Of a DNA stretch of 64,000 nucleotides, positions 1 through 8,260 are shown in pieces (the first letter of the stretch is position 1; each line of letters starts with the position of its first letter). The notes under the pieces were generated by a model, which worked only from the letters and a program-made list of their open reading frames with translations, was not told where the DNA came from and did not search any database. Origin of the DNA: Gordonia pseudamarae (GTDB lineage Bacteria; Actinomycetota; Actinomycetes; Mycobacteriales; Mycobacteriaceae); NCBI RefSeq assembly GCF_025273675.1, contig NZ_CP045809.1, positions 1,922,001 to 1,986,000 of the forward strand, in the 5' to 3' direction. The position numbers and the translations under genes were made by a program.

Positions 1-269
1 AGCAACCCTCGTGCCGCCCTGACACGCTTGTTGTAGTCGGACTGGCCCGGCAGATACGGGAACAGTGCGCGCAGTTGCTCGTTGCCGTGGACGTGCCGGA
101 TCCAACGCCGTTCACTGTCGAACCCGAGCAACACCTGCGCTACCGCGAGCGTGAGCAGTTCGGCATCGGAGAGCAGCGGGCGCCGGCCGCGTCCCGAGCG
201 GGGTTCGACGACGTGGTCGTCGATGAGGACATAGAGTTCAGTCAGGAGGGTTTCGAGTTCTTTCGTCAC
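1..269 (-). mobile_element. IS982-family transposase, 5' part only (cut by window edge)
   Basis: On the minus strand a GTG at 267-269 opens a frame that stays open to the left edge. It reads TKELETLLTELYVLIDDHVV, then a segment with RSGRGRRPLLSDAELLTLAVAQ and ERRWIRHVH, and then FPYLPGQSDYNKRVRAARGL. This is the N-terminal part of IS982-family DDE transposases as I remember them. The catalytic residues lie beyond the window. The element probably interrupted or deleted the 3' end of the SDR gene at 324-881. The terminal inverted repeat was not identified, so the exact IS end between 270 and about 330 is unknown. Confidence 0.75.
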
Positions 270-323
270 ACATTGATCTTGAAGCCCTCCGCCTACCTCG
301 TTGCCGACGGCACCTTCAAGGAA

Positions 324-881
324 TCAACCATCTAGGCCGGCTGCGAGCATGACGTCCATGTTTTTACTGTGCCCGTAGAGAGCGAAGGCGCGCAGGTCAT
401 CATCCGGGAACAGCAGGTCAACATTCTGGTAGGTGAGGTCGTCGACGTCGACCACGAGGTTTGCAGACCCTGCAGGTTCGGCACCGAGGATGAGGTACCG
501 GGCGGCGTGCTGCGGGAAGGCCTCGGCGAGGCGGCGCAGCAGCAGGTATGGCGCGATGTAGTTCACCGCGATGGTCAGCGGCACGCCAGCCGCGGCGCGC
601 TGGTCGACGGGCGCGATGAGGGCGGCGTTGCTGATGACGACGTCGAGGGCTCCCTGGGCAACGAGGCGGTCGGCGAGCATACGAACCTGATCGAGGTCGC
701 CGAAGTCAGCTTGCTCTGTGGTGATCTGCACAGTCGGGGCGATGCTCTGCAGCTTCGCGGCGGACGCGGCGAGGCGATCTGCGCTGCGTCCGACCAGGAC
801 GACGTCGTGGCCGTCGCTAGCGAAGCGCTGCGCGAGCGCCTCGCCGATACCGCTGGTGGCGCCGGTGATGAGTGCCTTCAT
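324..881 (-). CDS. SDR-family oxidoreductase, probably 3'-truncated
   Basis: This is a 185-residue short-chain dehydrogenase-like protein. It has the Rossmann motif TGATSGIG near residue 5, a D-F acidic site after strand 3, the SNAA motif (NNAG position) in the middle and YGHSK as the YxxxK catalytic pair close to the C-terminus. SDRs of this type usually continue 50-100 residues past the YxxxK, but here the protein ends about a dozen residues later, next to an IS982 element. I infer truncation by that element. The ATG at 879-881 is chosen because GGAG precedes it and the Rossmann motif begins at once. It is divergent from a TetR regulator and shares two palindromic operators with it, so it is probably that regulator's target. 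Substrate unknown. Confidence 0.7.
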   Translation of the reverse strand: MKALITGATSGIGEALAQRFASDGHDVVLVGRSADRLAASAAKLQSIAPTVQITTEQADFGDLDQVRMLADRLVAQGALDVVISNAALIAPVDQRAAAGVPLTIAVNYIAPYLLLRRLAEAFPQHAARYLILGAEPAGSANLVVDVDDLTYQNVDLLFPDDDLRAFALYGHSKNMDVMLAAGLDG

Positions 882-904
882 GATGGAGCTCCTTGCTCGT
901 TCGG

Positions 905-929
905 AATAGGTTGACGTTGTCAACCTATT
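905..929. promoter_or_regulatory. Perfect palindromic operator, SDR/TetR intergenic region
   Basis: Eleven-base arms AATAGGTTGAC and GTCAACCTATT are separated by three bases. The site lies between the divergent SDR and TetR genes. The core TTGAC-N3-GTCAA recurs at 949-961. Binding by the TetR protein at 982-1548 is inferred from position and symmetry. Confidence 0.7.
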
Positions 930-948
930 GGCAACTGTAACATTCAAC

Positions 949-961
949 TTGACCTTGTCAA
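949..961. promoter_or_regulatory. Second TTGAC-N3-GTCAA operator copy
   Basis: Shorter palindrome TTGAC-CTT-GTCAA, 20 bp upstream of the TetR start codon. It repeats the core of the longer palindrome at 905-929. Two copies suggest control of both divergent genes by the TetR regulator. Confidence 0.6.
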
Positions 962-981
962 CCACGCGAGCGGAGTAGCCC

Positions 982-1548
982 ATGAGCCCCGTTGATACCC
1001 GCAGCAAACTGCTTTATGCCGCACAGGAGCTCCTCGACGAGGGCGGGCCCGCAGCGGTGACGCTGCGCGAGGTCGGCCGGCGCAGCGGCGTCTCGCACAA
1101 CGCCCCGTACAAGCACTTCGACAGTAAGGAGCTCCTGCTAGCCGAACTTGCAGCGCTCGAACTCACTCACCTGCACGAGGCGCTGGCACGCGACCTTGAC
1201 GGCGGTGTCCCGCCGGTCGACGCGCTGGAACGCTCGATCGCTGAGCAGGTCACCCGCGCCGTCGCGTATCCGGAGCGCTATCGGCTGATCTATGGGCGTT
1301 GGGAGTCGACCGAAGTGCTCGATGGCGTCGCACTCGAATCTTCGGCCCTCATGGCTCGCACGGTCGCTGACGCACAGGCGACCGGCGCCATCGCCCCCGG
1401 CGAGCCTGAGAGGGTCTCCGCTCTGCTGCGCGCTATGGTGCGCGGGGCTGCCGAGCTTCAGAGCGCTGGGCATCTCGCCGCCGATGGAAAGGGGCGTGCT
1501 GATGCTGCCGACCTCGTCGGGGACCTACTGAGTCTACTCAGACGTTGA
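982..1548 (+). CDS. TetR/AcrR-family transcriptional regulator
   Basis: This 188-residue protein has an N-terminal TetR helix-turn-helix: TLREVGRRSGVSHNAPYKHF at residues about 27-46, with the usual Y-HF ending, followed by S-KELLLAEL. The C-terminal region (about 70-188) is a helical ligand-binding domain of the TetR_C type and gives no substrate hint. It is divergent from the truncated SDR gene at 324-881, with two palindromes in between, and is predicted to repress both. The start is the first ATG, 20 bp after the second palindrome. Confidence 0.88.
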   Translation: MSPVDTRSKLLYAAQELLDEGGPAAVTLREVGRRSGVSHNAPYKHFDSKELLLAELAALELTHLHEALARDLDGGVPPVDALERSIAEQVTRAVAYPERYRLIYGRWESTEVLDGVALESSALMARTVADAQATGAIAPGEPERVSALLRAMVRGAAELQSAGHLAADGKGRADAADLVGDLLSLLRR

Positions 1549-1559
1549 GGCCCGATGCT

Positions 1560-2343
1560 CAGCGTGTCATTTCCCCAGGGAACGCTGTCGATAGTCGGCT
1601 GGTGCCATCGCATACGCACGATGCTGACTCGGTAGAGCGCGGCGTTGGCCGGTCGGTTCCCACCGCGGTACAGGCGATGCCGATTGTTGGTCTTTCCTGA
1701 TCCGGCCGGGATCGGACAAGCGCCGCACATCTTGGCGAACGCTGCCTCGGACTTGATGCGGTTGGTGTTGTCGCCGGCGGTGATGAGCATCTGCGCCGCT
1801 GTGTCGTAGCCGACACCCACGGCCGCGACGAGCCGAGGCGCAGCAGACGCGGTGGGCGCCTTCAACGATGCGGCGTGAGCTTTTGGCCTCGTCATGCAGC
1901 GCCGGCCAGCGCTGCGCCATCGAGGACAACACGTGTCGCATCGCCGCGTCGGGGTCGGTCGGCACAACGACCGCTGGTGCACCACGACGGACGGGCGGCA
2001 AAGAAGCGGGACCTTGCAGCGCCGCGCAGTCGTTCTTACCTGCGAGTCGACGTTCGGCGGCCCGTGCTGGCCGGGCGATCTCATGGACCTGGTGGCCCTG
2101 GTTGCGTAGGTAGCGTGCCAGGCCGATGCTGTAGGAGCCGGTGCCCTCAATGCCGAATCCGATCAGGCGACCGGCGGACCCGAGGAAAGTCAGGCAGAAG
2201 GCCAGAAGTTCCTCGAACCCGGCGGTCGTGGCAGGTACGGCGGTATCGCCGAGCCGGCCACCGAGGCCGTCGATCGCGACCGCGACGTGGTTGTCTTTGT
2301 GGGTGTCGACGCCGACGATGACATCGTCACGGCGAAGCTGCAT
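1560..2343 (-). pseudogene. IS110-family transposase remnant (frameshifted)
   Basis: The N-terminal part, starting MQLRRDDVIVGVDTHKDNHV at 2343, is the DEDD/RuvC-like domain of IS110-family transposases. The reading then moves between frames. The C-terminal hallmarks LITAGDNTNRIKSEAAFAKM, CGACPIPAGSGKT and HRLYRGGNRPANAALYRVSI are in a different frame from the start. The middle is shortened (KNDCAALQGP replaces the usual GKSDPIDA-type stretch) and the end stops soon after VRMRWHQPT. At least one frameshift and an internal deletion make it non-functional. Confidence 0.8.
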
Positions 2344-2429
2344 GCTGGAGATTGGGCTATGGGTTCCTCTCTCGTACTCGGGGGCCATGGTTCCGCTGGC
2401 CGGAGTTGGCGGACAGGACTGCGATGAGG

Positions 2430-2870
2430 CCCTGGTTGAGTCAGGCTCCTATCAGATCGCTGCCCACCCGGCCAGCAGCCTGGGTGAACGCCACTACCCG
2501 GGCCCGACAGGCCAACGCGAGGGCACCCGCGGCCGCGATCGACCGGATCAGCCCCGAGGCGTGGACACCGGCCTACGACGCCGACGGCGTGCAACGCGAC
2601 GGGGCCGTGGGTGGCCGAGTTGACCGGGATGATCGACATGTCGGGCTGGCCCGACGGGATGCGGGTGATCGTCCGGAAAGAGAGCCCGCGTCCGGGTGCC
2701 CAATTGCGGTTCACTGACCGCGATGGGTCACCGCTGAACCTGTTTGTACCAATACTGTGCGGGGTCAACTCGCCAGACTGGAGTTGCGGCACCGGCTGCG
2801 TGCCCGCCGTGAAGATCGTATCCGCACCGCGAAAGACTGTGTGCTCGCCGGGAACGGCAGCGGCATCCGG
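2430..2870 (+). pseudogene. IS1380-family transposase remnant (two frameshifts)
   Basis: Three consecutive segments in three frames read IDRISPEAWTPAYDADG (about 2540-2600), then WVAELTGMIDMSGWPDGMRV with IVRKESPRPGAQLRFTD (about 2605-2740), then TNTVRGQLARLELRHRLRAR with REDRIRTAKDC (about 2748-2845). Read in this order they follow the C-terminal half of IS1380-family transposases as I remember them. Neither end of the element is recognisable. It marks the left border of the catabolic island. Confidence 0.6.
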
Positions 2871-2915
2871 TGTCCGGCTACCCGCTGCCATCACCGTGCC
2901 GTCATGACCGTGCTG

Positions 2916-3755
2916 TCATAGCCGTGGTGCGATCCGCAGGAAGTCGCCGACCACCGTGTTGAACTCGGCGGCGCGTTCGATCTGGGTCCAGTGGCCACAA
3001 CGGGCGAAGACGTGCAGATCGGCATCCGGCAGCAGGCGGACCATGTTCCAGGCCACATCGACCGGAACCACCCGGTCCTCCCTGCCGTGCACCAGCAGCG
3101 TGGGAACCGTGATCGCCCGAACCTGCTCCTCGGTGATGCCGAGCTGACCGCCGGCATGGTCGGGATGGAAGAACATCAGGCGGTAGGCCTCGTGCGCGCC
3201 GGGAGCGGCGCTGGCCTCGTAGCGGATTGTCACCAGTTCGTCGGTGATGATCGAGGTGTCGACCGCGAAATAGTTCACGAGCAGATCACGCATAGCCGGT
3301 GCGGACGGTGTATAGGCGCGCAGCGCCTTGAGTCCGTCGGTCAGCTCCATCCCCACGCCCGGCGCACCCATCAGCACCAGGCGATCGAGTCGGGACCGAT
3401 CGTCTTCGGCCATCTGACAGGCGATTCGGCCGCCGAGCGAGTTGCCGATCACGGATGCCTTTTCGATGCCCAGGGCGTCGAGGAAGCCCCAGACGTGATC
3501 GGTCCAGGTGCGCAACGAGTACCGGACATCGGCGGGACGTTCGGTCGCCCCGAAGCCGACCAGGTCGAGAGCGAGGACTCGCGCGCCGGCAGCCAGGGGC
3601 TCGATCGCGTGTTGCCAATTCGCCCAGGCCGACACGCCGGGACCGGAGCCATGCAACAACACCACGGGCGCGCCCTCGCCGACGTCGTGATAGTGGGTGT
3701 TCACCCCGTTCACATCGACGTACCGGCCTTCGCGCAGATTCATGGTCGCGGTCAT
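2916..3755 (-). CDS. Meta-cleavage product hydrolase (alpha/beta hydrolase, DmpD/BphD/CmtE type)
   Basis: This 279-residue alpha/beta hydrolase should split a C-C bond in the ring-cleavage product, giving a carboxylic acid and 2-hydroxypenta-2,4-dienoate. The oxyanion loop HGSGPGVSAWANW (about 35-47) is the form typical of this subfamily. The nucleophile is S106 in GNSLGG, the acid is the D in HGREDRVVP and the base is the H in RCGHWTQIE. The ATG at 3753-3755 has GAGGAG upstream. It is the last gene of a minus-strand group, but it has its own upstream gap carrying an IclR-type box (3861-3877). The downstream products match the hydratase, aldolase and dehydrogenase at 13.7-16.6 kb. Confidence 0.85.
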   Translation of the reverse strand: MTATMNLREGRYVDVNGVNTHYHDVGEGAPVVLLHGSGPGVSAWANWQHAIEPLAAGARVLALDLVGFGATERPADVRYSLRTWTDHVWGFLDALGIEKASVIGNSLGGRIACQMAEDDRSRLDRLVLMGAPGVGMELTDGLKALRAYTPSAPAMRDLLVNYFAVDTSIITDELVTIRYEASAAPGAHEAYRLMFFHPDHAGGQLGITEEQVRAITVPTLLVHGREDRVVPVDVAWNMVRLLPDADLHVFARCGHWTQIERAAEFNTVVGDFLRIAPRL

Positions 3756-3860
3756 ATGGAGGTCTCCTCGCTGTGCTGTGCAGAACATGCGCAGCCGCGA
3801 AAGTGCCTGCGGCTGACCCGATCCAATCTATGGAGGAGTTCTGAAGCACTGCCAGAAGCG

Positions 3861-3877
3861 GTTCCGGGGGCTGGAAT
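3861..3877. promoter_or_regulatory. IclR-type box 1 (upstream of hydrolase)
   Basis: GTTCCGGGGGCTGGAAT: the GTTCC-N7-GGAAC pattern with one base changed in the last position. It lies in the gap between the FAD-monooxygenase stop (overlapping by one base) and the hydrolase start. Four better copies occur elsewhere in the cluster. Confidence 0.55.
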
Positions 3878-5067
3878 CAGCGCCGTGAGAACACCGTCGG
3901 AATTCCCGCCGGCTCACCGCCGGCCAGCAACAGTTCGCGTTGTTCCGACCGGGACAGGCTTGCCGACCGATAGCGATCGAGTTCGTCGCCGAGGTGGCGG
4001 GGATCATCGCTGAGCAGGAGTTTACGACCGGTGCTCAACGGTGCGGCGTCATCGATGAACACCCGTCGCCGGCTCTCCGCGTAGTTGTCGAGAACCGTTG
4101 TGTCGGCCGCATCGTGAATGACCGCCTGCAGGGCCTCGGCCAGTCGGAACGCGTCGAAGAAGCCGGTGATCGAACTGTGACCGGTGATGCGGGTGGTCAC
4201 ATGGGCCGCGGCACCGGCCAAGAGGACCCGCCCCACCCGGTAGGTGTCCGCGGTCCGCCGGTGCATGCGGGCGGTCCGCCATCCCAGCGTCGTCACCGGT
4301 ATGTTTTCGCTCACCCGCCGGATCGTGTTATCAACCCTGGTTCCTATCGACTCCTCCGGCCGCACAATCGGTTCGGAATACGCGCACACCCACTCACCGG
4401 GTCCGGACCGTTGCAGCAACGCGCTGGTGCGGTCGTCGCCGTGGTGATTGCCGAGATAGAACGTGGTGGCGTGGCAGCCCGCGGCGCCGAGGTCTCCCCG
4501 CACCAGCGCGGTGACCGAACGTTCACGCCAGGTGAATCCGCGAAAGCCTACGCCGAGGAGGCGGCGAACGGCGCTGCGAGTACCGTCGGCACCCACCAGC
4601 CAATCACCACGAAACGTCTGTCGTCCTACCCGCGAATCGATGTCGACGACCACACCCCGCTGGTCCTGGGTGATCGAGGCGATGCGTTCGGCCCGCACCA
4701 AACGCGTATGGCGGTACTCCGAAAGATGTTTGATCAGAACCGATGACAGTCCGTCCTCGCCGAGATGCAGGTTGAACGGGAACTCGACGTCGTCGCGCAG
4801 CACATCGAGGTCGAAGTCGATGTTCTCCCCGGTATCCGCGAGATGTATCCGCACCTGGCTTTCGGCCGCACCGGCCGCACGGGCGTCGGCGAGGACGCCG
4901 AGCCGTGCCAGCTCGGGCAGCACACACCAACTGTGGACGTACTGGCACGATGACGTGTCGTCGTCGGCAGGGTCGATGACCGTGACTTCGATTCCCGCCT
5001 TCGCCAGGGCCAGCGCCGTGCACAGACCCACGGGCTGGGCGCCGACGATGACGACATGGGCACTCAT
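3877..5067 (-). CDS. FAD-dependent aromatic monooxygenase-like protein with degenerate FAD motifs
   Basis: This 396-residue protein has the fold signature of class A flavoprotein hydroxylases (PheA/TfdB, FAD_binding_3). It has an N-terminal Rossmann segment HVVIVGAQPVGLCTALALAK, then GADGTRSAVRR at about 159-169 and GRVLLAGAAAH at about 279-289. Two normally conserved features are altered. The second Gly of GxGxxG is Q11, and the Asp of the GD motif that contacts the FAD ribityl chain is A286. The usual GxGxN segment before DA reads TGHSSITGFFDA. It may bind FAD poorly or have a changed role. The start overlaps the amidohydrolase stop by 4 bp (ATGA), so they are translationally coupled. Confidence 0.7.
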   Translation of the reverse strand: MSAHVVIVGAQPVGLCTALALAKAGIEVTVIDPADDDTSSCQYVHSWCVLPELARLGVLADARAAGAAESQVRIHLADTGENIDFDLDVLRDDVEFPFNLHLGEDGLSSVLIKHLSEYRHTRLVRAERIASITQDQRGVVVDIDSRVGRQTFRGDWLVGADGTRSAVRRLLGVGFRGFTWRERSVTALVRGDLGAAGCHATTFYLGNHHGDDRTSALLQRSGPGEWVCAYSEPIVRPEESIGTRVDNTIRRVSENIPVTTLGWRTARMHRRTADTYRVGRVLLAGAAAHVTTRITGHSSITGFFDAFRLAEALQAVIHDAADTTVLDNYAESRRRVFIDDAAPLSTGRKLLLSDDPRHLGDELDRYRSASLSRSEQRELLLAGGEPAGIPTVFSRR

Positions 5068-6167
5068 GGACGGCCGCCCGCCCCGGCAGGGCACGATGAC
5101 GCCGGTCGGCGGAGTGTGGTGATCTCGTCCGCCACCATGCCGAGAAATGCGAGGCCGTTGTGTCGGTGCAGGCCACGGGCCTGTTCGCGGGTGAGCGCGC
5201 CGGAGGATGCGGCGGCGTCCACGAATGCCGCGGCGCCCTCCAACTGTCCCGGAATGAACGGGTGGTCGGTTCCCAGAAGGAGATGGTCGCCGCCGAACCG
5301 GTCGGCCAGCACGCGTAGACTTCGGTGATCGAACACCAGTGAATCCACCCAGAGCGAGGACACCAAGCGGTCCGCGTGTGCGGGATCGACCGCGTCGAAG
5401 ATCGAGGCGCCCAGTCGCAGCCGAGGGTAGGCCCAGGCGAAGGTCCCGCAGCCGTGCGCGAGGGCGATCCGTAGCCGCGGATACCGTTCGAGAACACCGC
5501 CGAAGACCAGCGCGGTCGCGGCGATCGCGGTGTCGGTGATCATTCCCAGACCGAAATCGTAGGGCTGCCCCGACCGGCGAAGTACCCCGCCGCCACCGTC
5601 GGTGGGGTGGATCAGGATTGCCGCGCCGAGCTCCTGGGCGGCCTCGAACAGCGGCCACAGCTCAGGCGCATCGAGATCGAATTCCCCGACCTGTGAACCG
5701 ATCTCGACTCCTCGAAGCCCCAGATCGGCCACGGCCCGGTGCAGTTCGGCGACGGCGGACCCCACATGGGGCAGGGGGAGTGTGCCGAGCCCTTCGAGGC
5801 GCCCGCCGCCGCGACGTACCGCGTCGGCGATCGAGTCGTTGGACGCGCGGGCGTAGTCGACGGCGGCCCGGCGGTCGGCCCAATAGGCGAGGGTGATCGG
5901 CACCGGCGAGATCACCTGCACAGCCACCCCCGCGCGGTCGAGTTCGGCCACCCGCTCGTCGACGTCCCAGAGGACCGACCGTACTCGGCGGAAGAGTTGA
6001 TCGCCGAGCATCAGAACGCCGCCACCGTCGGTCCCCGGTACGAGAATCGGCCATCGATCGTCGGGCCGGGAGTTGAGCCGACTGCCGAGATCGATCCCGA
6101 AATAGTGCGCGTGTACGTCGACGGCACCGGCCCGATCACCGGAAACCCTCGTATCCATCAGGGTCAT
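5064..6167 (-). CDS. Amidohydrolase-family metal-dependent decarboxylase (ACMSD-like)
   Basis: This is an amidohydrolase-2 family protein of 367 residues if it starts at 6167. Metal ligands are visible: DVHAHYF near the N-terminus (HxH), H in ILIHPTDGG, H in IALAHGCGTFAWA and D in LLLGTDHPF. This ligand set is that of ACMSD and related non-oxidative decarboxylases. In this cluster it is a good candidate for removing a carboxylate from the ring-cleavage product, or from a dihydroxybenzoate, before hydrolysis. A start at 6182 is also possible; 6167 is preferred because the first metal motif follows closely. It is first in a unit with the flavoprotein, and an IclR-type box lies 81 bp upstream. 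Confidence 0.8.
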   Translation of the reverse strand: MTLMDTRVSGDRAGAVDVHAHYFGIDLGSRLNSRPDDRWPILVPGTDGGGVLMLGDQLFRRVRSVLWDVDERVAELDRAGVAVQVISPVPITLAYWADRRAAVDYARASNDSIADAVRRGGGRLEGLGTLPLPHVGSAVAELHRAVADLGLRGVEIGSQVGEFDLDAPELWPLFEAAQELGAAILIHPTDGGGGVLRRSGQPYDFGLGMITDTAIAATALVFGGVLERYPRLRIALAHGCGTFAWAYPRLRLGASIFDAVDPAHADRLVSSLWVDSLVFDHRSLRVLADRFGGDHLLLGTDHPFIPGQLEGAAAFVDAAASSGALTREQARGLHRHNGLAFLGMVADEITTLRRPASSCPAGAGGRP

Positions 6168-6247
6168 ATGTACCAGTCCCATATCCGTCGGCCCGCAGTA
6201 TCGATGAGCGCATCGTAGGCATCTGTCCCGATCCGATCTGAGTCGCT

Positions 6248-6264
6248 GTTCCGGCGGCCGGAAC
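6248..6264. promoter_or_regulatory. IclR-type box 2 (iclR/amidohydrolase divergent promoter)
   Basis: GTTCCGGCGGCCGGAAC is a perfect 17-bp palindrome around one central base. It lies between the divergent amidohydrolase (start 6167) and iclR (start 6346) genes. It suggests autoregulation as well as control of the decarboxylase unit. Confidence 0.7.
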
Positions 6265-6345
6265 AACGAAAAGCGGCAAAACGGTGACGTGCCTCACGAT
6301 ATGAGGTAGTCAATACAGACAACCGACTATGCGTCGAGGTGAACA

Positions 6346-7152
6346 ATGCTGGCCATCAGCCCCCAGCCCCGTGAGGCCGCAGGAGATACTCCGTCGATCT
6401 TGACGAAGGCGTTCGACCTGCTCCGCGCGTTCAACGCGCAGGAGCGGGTGATGACACTGAGTGAGCTTTCCCGTGCGTCGGGCCTGCCGAAATCGACCGT
6501 GCACCGGTTGCTCGCCCGGCTCATCGACCTCGGTGCGGTCGAACACCACCGGTCGGGCTACAAGATCGGAATGGCGCTGCTCGAACTCGGGGCGTCCACC
6601 CCCGCGGGATACATGCGTGATCTCGCCATGCCCCACCTGACGAAGCTGCACCAGTGGACCGGCGAGACGGTACTCATGGGTGCCCTGCGAGAGTTCGACG
6701 TCGTGTACCTGGAGAAGCTGGCGCAGCGGGAATCGCCGGCGTCCATCGTGACGATCGGCTCTCGACTGCCCGCCAATTGCACAGCACTCGGCAAAGCTCT
6801 GCTCGCCTTCGAGAATCTTGACGACCTGGCGGCGTTTCTGCCGTCGCCGCTGCCGAGGATGACACACCGGTCGATCTCCTCGGTCGACGAGTTGGTCGAA
6901 CAGTTGCGCCGCGTCAGGGCGGAGGGTGTGGCCCGCGAATGCGAGGAGGCACAACCGGGGCTCGCCTGTGTGGCGGCGCCGATCGTGATGAACGGGTTCG
7001 CCGTCGGTGCGGTGTCGGTGGGATTCAGCGCCGACCGCCCACCCGCGATGAACGTGTCGGGTGCGGTACGGGCGACTGCAAGTCAGATTGTGGCGGAACT
7101 GGAGACCGGATTGGCGGCGGGCCGGGAACACTGGTTCCCCCGGGAGATGTGA
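6346..7152 (+). CDS. IclR-family transcriptional regulator of the aromatic cluster
   Basis: This 268-residue protein has an N-terminal winged helix: ILTKAFDLLRAF, then LSELSRASGLPKSTVHRLLA at residues about 43-62. It is followed by the IclR effector domain (about 80-262) with VTIGSRLPANCTALGKALLA and GVARECEEAQPGLACVAAPI. The family regulates aromatic catabolism (PcaR, PobR, MhpR), often as an activator when the pathway compound binds. It sits in the middle of the catabolic island, divergent from the decarboxylase unit. Five GTTCC-N7-GGAAC-type boxes in the island are probably its operators. A GAGGTG ribosome site precedes the ATG. Confidence 0.9.
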   Translation: MLAISPQPREAAGDTPSILTKAFDLLRAFNAQERVMTLSELSRASGLPKSTVHRLLARLIDLGAVEHHRSGYKIGMALLELGASTPAGYMRDLAMPHLTKLHQWTGETVLMGALREFDVVYLEKLAQRESPASIVTIGSRLPANCTALGKALLAFENLDDLAAFLPSPLPRMTHRSISSVDELVEQLRRVRAEGVARECEEAQPGLACVAAPIVMNGFAVGAVSVGFSADRPPAMNVSGAVRATASQIVAELETGLAAGREHWFPREM

Positions 7153-7179
7153 TCCACGGGGGAACCCGCGCCGCGATGT

Positions 7180-8244
7180 TCAGCCGAAGACCGCGAACGC
7201 CTTGTTGGAGTTGAAGATCTCGGTGACCACCAGCTCCGACCAGCGCAGCGACATGTCGAGTTCGGACATCGCACCCAGCAGGCAGTACCAGTTGAGCATC
7301 TCGTGCTGACCGGAATCGACCACTTGACGGCTCGTGCGTGCGTTCCAGAGGTCGTAGTCGCCGGCCACCATGGCGTCGTAGAGTGTCTGGTCGGCCTCGG
7401 TGTCCGGGCGCAGATGCCACCCCTTGTCGTGAAGAAAGGCATGCGACCAGCTCGACGACGCGACCAGCGCGACCCGCTTGTCACCGCGGGCGGCGAACCG
7501 CCCTACGGCCCTGCCGAACTCGAAACAGCGGCGCGGGGACGGACCCGGGGGATCGAGGTCCTCGCCGGCGTTGATGTCGGCGAAGCGGGCGATCCCGCCC
7601 TTACGTGCGATCACATGCTCGCCATAGCAGTTCACCGCCATGGGGACAATCGGATACGGGAACTCCGCGCCGACATTGTCGAAGTCCAGAAACAGCTGGG
7701 TGTTGCCGAACGCATGTGGGAAGTGAATCCCTTTGCGCTGCTGATAGGAGTAGGCGACGTCGATACCTGAGCCGAGGACCTCTGCGGCCGCCTTCTTGGC
7801 GTAATCGGGATCTCCGCGCATGGTGAACGAGGTGTCGCCGGGAAGATCCCAGTAGTTCGGCACCTTGATCATGTCCAGCACGCCAAATGGCTCGACCTCG
7901 GTGTCCTCGTAGGCAAGAACGCAGAACGACGGGATAACCTCTTCACGGAAGTTCTCGTACTGGTCGTCGCCCCACACGATGAGAACATCCGGTGCGAACT
8001 CGTCGATGGCCTTTCGGCATCGAAGGAGATTGTCCATCAGCACCGCGCGGTGCTCGGTGGCCGCGGAAACTCCTTCGTCGTCTCCCCATTCGGTCTTCGC
8101 CAACGGTGGCCACGCCGAAGGATCCTTGCGATCGGCGGGGATATCGGGATCTTTGAGGGTGCTCTTGAGCAGGCTCGCCATATGGGTGTCCTTGCCGGCG
8201 AGCAGGGGATAGTGGGTCAAACCCACACCGAGAACTTCTGCCAT
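7180..8244 (-). CDS. LigB-type (class III) extradiol ring-cleavage dioxygenase
   Basis: This 354-residue protein belongs to the LigB superfamily of Fe(II) extradiol dioxygenases, which open a catechol next to a hydroxyl. Candidate metal and acid/base residues are H11 in GVGLTHYPLL, D and E in VWGDDQYENF, the His pair in IHFPHAFGN and the H in SSSWSHAFL. It is longer than bare LigB (about 300) and resembles single-chain forms of the family. It leads a minus-strand group only in gene order; the ferredoxin and reductase genes lie upstream with gaps of 13 and 16 bp, so all three probably share one transcript. It should act on the diol made by the Rieske system and SDR. Confidence 0.8.
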   Translation of the reverse strand: MAEVLGVGLTHYPLLAGKDTHMASLLKSTLKDPDIPADRKDPSAWPPLAKTEWGDDEGVSAATEHRAVLMDNLLRCRKAIDEFAPDVLIVWGDDQYENFREEVIPSFCVLAYEDTEVEPFGVLDMIKVPNYWDLPGDTSFTMRGDPDYAKKAAAEVLGSGIDVAYSYQQRKGIHFPHAFGNTQLFLDFDNVGAEFPYPIVPMAVNCYGEHVIARKGGIARFADINAGEDLDPPGPSPRRCFEFGRAVGRFAARGDKRVALVASSSWSHAFLHDKGWHLRPDTEADQTLYDAMVAGDYDLWNARTSRQVVDSGQHEMLNWYCLLGAMSELDMSLRWSELVVTEIFNSNKAFAVFG

Positions 8245-8260
8245 GGTCTCTCCTCGTTCG

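Noticed and set aside
5068..5658. N-terminal extension of the flavoprotein frame to 5658
   Set aside because: It would overlap the amidohydrolase gene almost fully. The Rossmann motif begins right after the ATG at 5067, which overlaps the upstream stop in the usual ATGA manner.
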